A stretch of 64,000 bases of DNA, taken from NCBI GenBank assembly GCA_022414725.1, contig CM039465.1, positions 3,502,574 through 3,566,573 on the forward strand, in the 5' to 3' direction. Both the position numbers and the translations under genes were made by a program. Source of the stretch: Microglena sp. YARC. Taxonomy: Eukaryota > Chlorophyta > Chlorophyceae > Chlamydomonadales > Chlamydomonadaceae. The first letter of the stretch is position 1. Every line of letters begins with the position of its first letter. Positions 31,501 through 40,100 of this stretch are shown here, in pieces. Under the pieces are notes generated by a model, which worked only from the letters and a program-made list of their open reading frames with translations, did not search any database and was not told the origin of the DNA.

Positions 31501-34500
31501 TTCACAGGCAACGGTGGTTCAGTTGGACGGCACTGGAGGTCCCTCGATGTCATCGGCAAGTCATGCCTATGCAAACCCTACATATCTGGGTGTGATGAAG
31601 GATGTAGTTATGCGATATGGCTTTCACTGCTTCTAACTGCCCCTTTGTCCCTTAACTTCCTTCACAAGCAACTGTGGTTCAGTTAGACGTCACTGGAGGT
31701 CCTTCGATGTCATAGCAAGTCAATGGCGGGCTGCAGAAGTGGCGCTGGGTCAATATGTCCTTGTCCAGCCTATGTTTCACTGCTTCTAACCGCCCCTTGT
31801 TCCCTCTCTTAACAGGCAACGGTGGTTCAGTTGGACGTCACTGGAGCTCCCTTGATGTCATCAGCAAGTCAACGGCGGGCTGAAGAAGTGGCGCTGGGTC
31901 AATATGTCCTTGTCAAGCCTATGTTTCACTGCTTCTAACCGCCCCTTGTTCCCTCTCTTATCAGGCAACGGTGGTTCAGTTGGACGTCACTGGAGCTCCC
32001 TTGATGTCATCAGCAAGTCAACGGCGGGCTGAAGAAGTGGCGCTGGGTCAATATGTCCTTGTTAAGCCTGCAGAGCAGGTACCTTTGGATGGCCAAGTAG
32101 TTTGGGGAGCTGCTCATGTCTCCATGCAGCACATAAGTGGAGAAAGCTGCCCAGTCCGCTTGAGTGTGGGTGCGTCAGTTCCAGCTGGCTCGTCCAATTT
32201 GGATGGTCTGCTGGTGGTGCAAGTCACAGCCACATCGGTTGACAGCACTCCCTCAAGGATTGCCCAGATGGCAGAGGCTGCTCAGGTGAGGAGCTAACCA
32301 TTTATTTAGATATATTAGTCATTATATTGTATCTCATCATAAATTAATTATATTATTTATTTATCAGTATTAATCCCTCCAGGATGGCCCAGATGGCAGA
32401 GGCTGCACATGTGAGGATCCATAAATAGTGCACCTTCGTACGAGGCGTGAGGTTGAGGTGGCCAGTCCGTTTGAGTGTGGGTGCGTCGGTACCAGCTGGC
32501 TCGTCCAACTTGGATGGTCTGCTGGTGGAGCAAGTAAAAGCCACATCAGTTGACAGCACTCCCCCCAGGATCGCCCAGATGGCAGAGGCTGCACAGGTGA
32601 GGATAATTAAATAAATAGTTTGCCTTGTTATGAGGCTTGATGAGGTGTCAAGCCCGTTTGCTTGCATTGGGGCCAACCACCGAACAGGTGAGGATCTAAC
32701 GACTGTTTCATTTTTGGCCGACGCGTAGCAGATTCTAACTGATAGCTTTGGGCGAGACCCAGTGGCTGGCTGTTGGAGCTGGCTGGAAGCTGCCATGCGT
32801 AGCCCAAATATGAAACAGTGGCTAAATCTCTTGTTCGCTGCTTTCTCTACCTCTTGTTCTGACCTTTCTTTAGCACGTCACTAGGGACCGGCGTATCATA
32901 TAATGTTGACCTGAATTGTATCAGATGATATTTTACATAAATGTTAACTTCAGCCTAGTCAGACCACCGGCATCATATGAAATCTTACTACGACATGACA
33001 TCATATGATATCATACTGTGACTTGACATCCTTGAGGCACCCCATGAGGCGCCCCGCGAGGGCACCGAGGCTAACCCAGGTATACCCAGGCTATTCATCG
33101 ATACTTGCACGATACTCCACGATATCCTAGGCTAACTCAGGCTATTTTGCGCTATTTTTGTTATTTTTTCGCCCCGAAAATAGCCTGGGGAATAGCTTCC
33201 CCAGGCTATTTTCCGATACTTGCACGATACTTCGTAAGACGTAAGCTTGCCCGTCCTATCTTACTCTGACATGACTTATCATGTCATATCATACTAAGAC
33301 ATGACATCGTATGATATCATATTGCCATTCCCTACACATCACCCCATACATAATGTACGGTCATCGAGGTGGACTCTTGTAACACCAGGAGTTTGAGTAT
33401 CAATGACTGTATGCAGAGACTGGGTTAAATGTATTTTGGTTATAAAACTTTGAATTTAACTGATCATGTAACTGCCGAAGATGGCGAGCAACCTTAACGC
33501 AAATTCAGGGGATGGATTGGGTTCAGAGGTCAGACTTTGCACTAGTTCTCATTCCAAATCTCCCAGAATTCTCAGATTTCAGGCCAAAGTTGAGATACAA
33601 TGTCCAAACTCCGTGATTTTTCGAAAACCCAACTCCTAAATCATCCCCTGAATTTCTATACAGGCTAGAGCTATGTAGACCAAGTTCAAGTTTAGGCAAA
33701 GTCGTTTAAGGAAAAATAACGAAATGTTCTCCAAATCTCATTTTTATTGCATATACGGATACGTTTTGAAATTCTATGACATGCAGCACTAAGGAAATCA
33801 TGTTCGGACCACATATATGCACCGTAAATTGCGGTACAAAGTACGAAAAGACCTGGGAAAACAGTCAGATTTGGCACCAGGTATCATAGATGAGTAAATC
33901 CACGGCTTGAACAATAAACACCACCTCTATCTGAAGGCGTCTTCTACTTATGTCTAGTCAGACTGACGGCACCATATGATGACATGATATCATATGCTAT
34001 CAGATTGCCGTTCCCTATGTATAAGGGGGGACAAGGTCAAGTAACACCACCTCTATCTGAAAGCTTCCCCCTTTCATAATGCAGTCCCCCTTTCATAATG
34101 CAGTCCCCCTTTCATAATGCGGTCCCCCCTTTCATAATGCAGTCCCCCTTTCATAATGCAGTCCACCAAGCCCAAGCTGCAAAACACATTGGACCAAGTT
34201 GGAGAGATCCTGTCCAAAGCGGTTCTCCTGGTCACTGTTGCCACCCTCGTCATCCTTCTCGCCCTTGGCGTACCGCTCACCGGTCCCCGTGGAGCCTTGT
34301 ACCGCGCAATGGGGGTCCTCACGGCGGGGTCCCCGTGCGCTGTATTCCTTGTTCCGCTGGCTTATGTATGTGCCCTCGCCACCATCACCCACAAGGGGGT
34401 CTTGGTGAAAAGTGCGGCCACCCTTGACATGCTCAGCAAGTGCTCTATTGTTGCGTTGGACAAAACTGGTGAGTTGGACAAACCATGCCACCAAGCGATT

Positions 34501-37143
34501 TTATTTTTGTGCTCAGTGTTGCAAATTCTCGACAAGGGCGCTACCCAGCGGTCTTGGCAGACTTCCTTTCCCTTTGTCCCTTCCCTTTTCACTCTGTTCA
34601 AGATTCCCTATGCTCTATCGTGGCTTTGGACAAAACAAGTGAGGGAATCATGCCACCAAGCACTTCTGTTTTTGTGCCACGCGTCGCGAATTCCCGGACG
34701 AAGTTTAGTATGCGCCTGCTGGCCTTCGATCCCTCGACCTCAGCGCTCGGTCGTCTGTTGCAGGTGACTAATAGGTGTATTGGTACAGTTGTATGGTCAA
34801 CCTGTCAGATAGTTCTCATGCTAACCAAGTCATAATGATCGTATCCATTGTTCCTTTTCCTCGATGCCTGTCCACCCCTTCTTTTCACGTCTGTGCTTTT
34901 TCATTTCACAAATCAATCTGTGGCGCGCATTCTCTTATCCCCCTCTGTCTGCTAATCTGCCACCGTCGCACCCCCCCCCCCCCTCCCACACACACACACC
35001 ACCACACACCACACCACACACACGCCCCACACCACACATTACACCCTACCTCACATCCACATACCCACACACCACACCACACCACCTGCACGCCCCACAC
35101 CACACATTACACCCCACCTCACACCCACACACCACACCACACACCCCTTCACACCACACCACACCCCTCCACCAGTTATCAACCTCAGCCACCCTCAACC
35201 AGTTCTATCCCACTGACTATCGACTCCGCTGCTGAATGTTTCTTCTCAGGCACTAATACTACAGGCTCCCTCACCATGACGGATGCAGTGACCTTCAGCC
35301 ATTGTGTCCCTGGCGTTGCTGACGGACAGGTGAATTGCGAGAGCCAAGTTCTGGCACACCACACCATACCCCCCACACCACACACACCTCTCAACCAGTT
35401 ATTAACCTCAGCCACCCTCAACCAGGTCTATCCCACTGACAATGACTGCATGTGTGTTCTCAGGTACTATAACTACAGGCTCCCTCACCATTACGGATGC
35501 AGTGACCTTCAGCCATTGTGTCCCTGGCGATGCTGATGGACAGGTGACTTGCAAGAGCCAAGTTCTGGCGCTTCCTCTTCAGGATGGAGATCCTGACCAC
35601 CCTCTCACAGACTTCAGTGCATCTGCTCTACGATACGCCGTCGCGCTGTCTGAAATGTCAAACCACCCGATGTCCCGGGCTATTGTGAAAAGCTGTACTA
35701 TCGCAAACAGCTCTGGCTTGTCATGCAGCACCAGCACCAGCGCGGAAAGCAGCCTTTGCTCCAGCCCTGTTGCGCGCAGTCAACGCCCGGACTTCAGCTT
35801 TCTAGAGACTGCGGACAGCTGCGGTAGCTCTCTGCCCGAGCTGTCTGAGTGCGACTTCTCGGTCCATGTGACTGAGTTGGAGCAAGTCCCCGGCGCTGGA
35901 GTGAAGGGTGTTTGTAGCTTTGGGGCGAACCCCGCGGTGGCGGTGCGACTGGGGTCTCTAGACTTCGTAAAGGAAGTGTTGCCAGAGGATGGCCCCCTGA
36001 GGCAAAGGCTTGAGCAGGAGATCGAGGACAAGATGAGGTATGTGACTTGGCTTGCCACCTTGCCAGCATCCGTGTTACCATCTGTGTGTCACCACCATCT
36101 GTGTCTCACCACTCTTCTTTCTCTCATGCAGCCATATGCTAAATGACACTGAACCTGACGTGCTCAAGCCTGCCCTGCACGTCGCATTACATTGCATTAC
36201 ATAACATTACATTACATTAAATCACATTACATAACATTGCATTACTACCATCTGTATCACCATCCGTGTGTTACCACCGCCTGGCAGCCCCCTGAGGCAA
36301 AGGCTTGAGCAGGAGATTGAAGACAAGATGAGGTATGAGACAGCTTCAGTGATTTTTTTACAAATCTGAAAGTGGATTTGTTTTAGCTTTTGGGGCAATT
36401 TGGGGCCAAACAAAAAACTGTTTTGTTTACTTTGTTCTAGCGAACATCTCGGTAAAACGGGGTCAAAACTAGCGATCGCATATATATGGGGGAAACAAAA
36501 ACCTGGACTGCTTGCCACCTTACAAGCATCTGTGTCAGTATCCATGGGTCTCCACCATGACCAAAACCAAAACCAAACTGATCAAAATCACAACCACAAC
36601 CACAACATTACTTCAGCCTCAAACACAACGCAAGCACAACGCAAATACAAAAAAGTCTAATTTGTTGCAGTGCCTCCTCATCCGCCAAGGCTACGAGCTT
36701 GACTATCTGCTGACCCAAGCTGCCATCCCAGCCCATCCAGCACCCCATCATCACAACCACATCTACAGCCACAACCATGACCAAAACCATAACCACACTG
36801 ATCACAGTCACAGCCACAATACCTTCAGCCACAAACACTTCTCAAACACAACAAACACAACTAACTAAAACTTGTTGCAGTGCCTCATCCGCCAAGGCCA
36901 CGAGCTTCCTTGTGGTGACTCCTTATCATCATCATCATCATCATTGTTTGACCCGTGTGTTGCTGCCCCCCTTGTTGCAGTGCCTCCTCATCCGCCAAGG
37001 CCACGAGCTTCCTTGTGGTGACTCCTTATCATCATTATCATCATCATCATCATTATTTGACCCGTGTGTTGCTGCCCCCCCTTGCAGTGTCTCCTCATCC
37101 GCCAAGGCCACGAGCTTTCTTGTGGTGACTCATTACCATCATT

Positions 37144-37175
<32 letters not shown>

Positions 37176-40100
37176 TGTTTGACCCGTGTGTTGCTGCCCC
37201 CCTTGTTGCAGTGCCTCCTCATCTGCCAAGGCCACAAGCTTCCATGTGATGACTCCTTATCATCAGTATCATCATCAGTATCATTCTTTGACCCGTGTGT
37301 CGCTGCCCCCCTTGTTGCAGGGCCTCCTCATCCGCCAAGGCCACGAGCTTTCTTGTGGTGACTCCTTCTCATCATCATCATCATCATCATTATCATCATC
37401 ATCATCATTATTTGACCCGTGTGTTGCTGCCCCCCCTTGCAGTGTCTCCTCATCCGCCAAGGCCACGAGCTTTCTTGTGGTGACTCCTTATCATCATTAT
37501 CATCATCATCATCATTATTTGACCCGTGTGTTGCTTCCCCCCTTGTTGCAGGGCCTCCTCATCCGCCAAGGCCACAAGCTTCCATGTGATGACTCCTTAT
37601 CATCATTATCATCATCATTATCATTCTTTGACCCGTGTGTTGCTGCCCCCCTTGTTGCAGGGCCTCCTCATCTGCCCAAGTCACGAGCTTTCTTGTGGTG
37701 GGCTCCTTTGCCTCATCAGCATTATTATCATTATCATCATCATCATTGTTTGACCCGTGTGTTGCTGCCCCCCTTGTTGCAGGGCCTCCTCATCCGCCCA
37801 AGTCACGAGCTTTTTTGTGGTGGGCTCTTTTGCCTCATCAGCATTATCATCATTATCATCACCAGCATTGTTTGACCCGTGTGTTGCTGCCCCCCTTGTT
37901 GCAGTGCCTCCTCATCCGCCAAAGCCACGAGCTTTCTTGTGGTGACTCCTTTACCGGGCTCCTTGGCCGAGCCTGTGGCTGGCACTGGTGTGGCCATGTT
38001 CAGCTTTGAGGATGCAGTGCGAGCTGATGTACAGCATGCCGTTCAGCTTCTGCAAGAGGGCTCTTGGCGCAGCGTCATGAGCAAGGAGTGCAAGCTGGAA
38101 GGTCAGAAGATTGTGGTCATGCTGACAGGCGACAAAGAACAAGTCGCCAAGCAAGTGGCTGACTTGGTTGGCATCGAGCACTACCTTGCCAACCTGAAGC
38201 CTGAGGATAAGCTGGCGTACATCAATGACAATAAGCCTGTTGTCAAGGATGATGATGGTTGGATTAAGACAGGTGGGTGAGGCAAGGCTGGTGGGCAAAG
38301 AATAAGGGTATAATAGCTGGGGAACGGCCCAGTGGGGGGGGAAAATAAAGTTGGCAGACCGCATGTTCGGAATTTGTTATTTTCACCCCTGACCACCCAC
38401 CTATCCCCCTTCCACCCTTGAGGCTTGATATCTGGATACCCAGACAGTATTACATAGTGAAAGGGGGGTCCATGAGCATCATCTCGTTAAGGCCTGCCAA
38501 CCTTACAAAAATAACTTGGGAAAAGTTATTCAGTTTTTTGCATTTTTACAACTTTCTTGGGCGCTCAGTAGCCCCCCCCCCTAACACACACACACACACT
38601 CCCTTCTCATGTGTCGCTGCCTCTGGGGTCTACCACCACCACCACCATCACCCCTGCCCCCCCACACCCACCCCACCCCTAACACACACACACACACACA
38701 TTCCCTTCTCATGTGTCGCTGCCTCTGGGGTCTACCACCACCACACCAGTCCCCCCACCACCACCACCATCCCCCCCCCCCCACACACACACCCCACACC
38801 CCCCCACACACACATTTCCTTTTCGTGTGTCGCTGCCTCTGGTGTCCACCCCCACCATCACCATCACCCCCTCCCACCACCACCCCCACACACACCTACC
38901 ACCACCACACGCACATCCACTCCCCCCCCACCACGGCCACCCACCCACCCACCACATTTCCTTGTTAAGTGTCGCTGCCTCTGGAGGTCTGCTCATGACG
39001 GGGGATGGTATCAACGATGCGCCTGCCCTTGCAGCCGCTCATGTTGGTGTGGCTGTTGCAGACTCATTAGGGACCCCCAACCAACCAACCACCACCACCA
39101 CCACCATTACCCCCACACACACTCACACGCACATCTACTCCCCCCCCCCTCCCACACACTCACACACACACACATTTCCTTCTCGTGTGTCGCTGCCTCA
39201 GGTGTCCACCCCCACCCCAACCATCACCCCCTCCCACCTCCACACACACCTACCACCCCCACACCCCACAACACCCACCCACATATTTTCTTTTCAGGTG
39301 TCGCTGCCTCCGGAGGTCTGCTCATGATGGGGGATGGTATCAACGATGCCCCTGCCCTTGCAGCCGCTCATGTTGGTGTGGCTGTTGCAGACTCTTTAGG
39401 TGACGTGGTGGCGTCTGCTGCCGACATCATTGTCCTAAATGGGCAAGGGGTTGCTAACCTCCCGTGGCTCTTCCGCATTGCTTGTCAGACTCAACAGGTG
39501 GTCCAACAGGTACGCCGGCTATCATGGGCTCTTGCTTCCTGCTACTTGAACTTGGTTACATGGCTTCAGCCAGCAATTTGGCTGCTCACTGTCTTAGGCA
39601 GTAAAAATAATAGTAAAAAAAAGCTTTCTGTTACTGGCATTACAGTTGCCTGCCAGGCTCAACAGTCCGTCCAACAGTTATGTAGGCTGTTATGTGTTCT
39701 TGCATCCTGCTACTTGAACTTGAACTTGGTTGCATACCTTCAGCCAGCAATTTGGCTGCTCACTGTCTTAGGCAGTAAAAGCAATTTGTTTAAAAAATGC
39801 TTCTTGCTTCTGACATTACAGTTGCCTGTCAGACTCAACAGGAGGTCCACTAGGTATGTAGGCTATCATGTGCTCATGCCTTCTGCTACTGACATTACAG
39901 AGCCCTATTATTGGCAGCCATATCCTATATTGGTAGCCATGTCATCATCTTCTTTCAAACCGCCCTAAACCCTAAACCCCAATCTGCCTATAACCTGCTT
40001 ATAACCTATGACTGCCCTACTTATAACATGCTTATAATCTGCTTATGACCTGCTTATAATCGTACTGAAAACATGCTTATAATCTGCTTATGACCTGCTT

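Noticed and set aside
36133..36200. Extra HMA1 exon starting CCATATGCTAAATGACACTG
   Set aside because: A good acceptor and fitting phase, but the frame runs into an ATTACAT microsatellite without a donor, and the direct 36037-37905 junction matches the family better.
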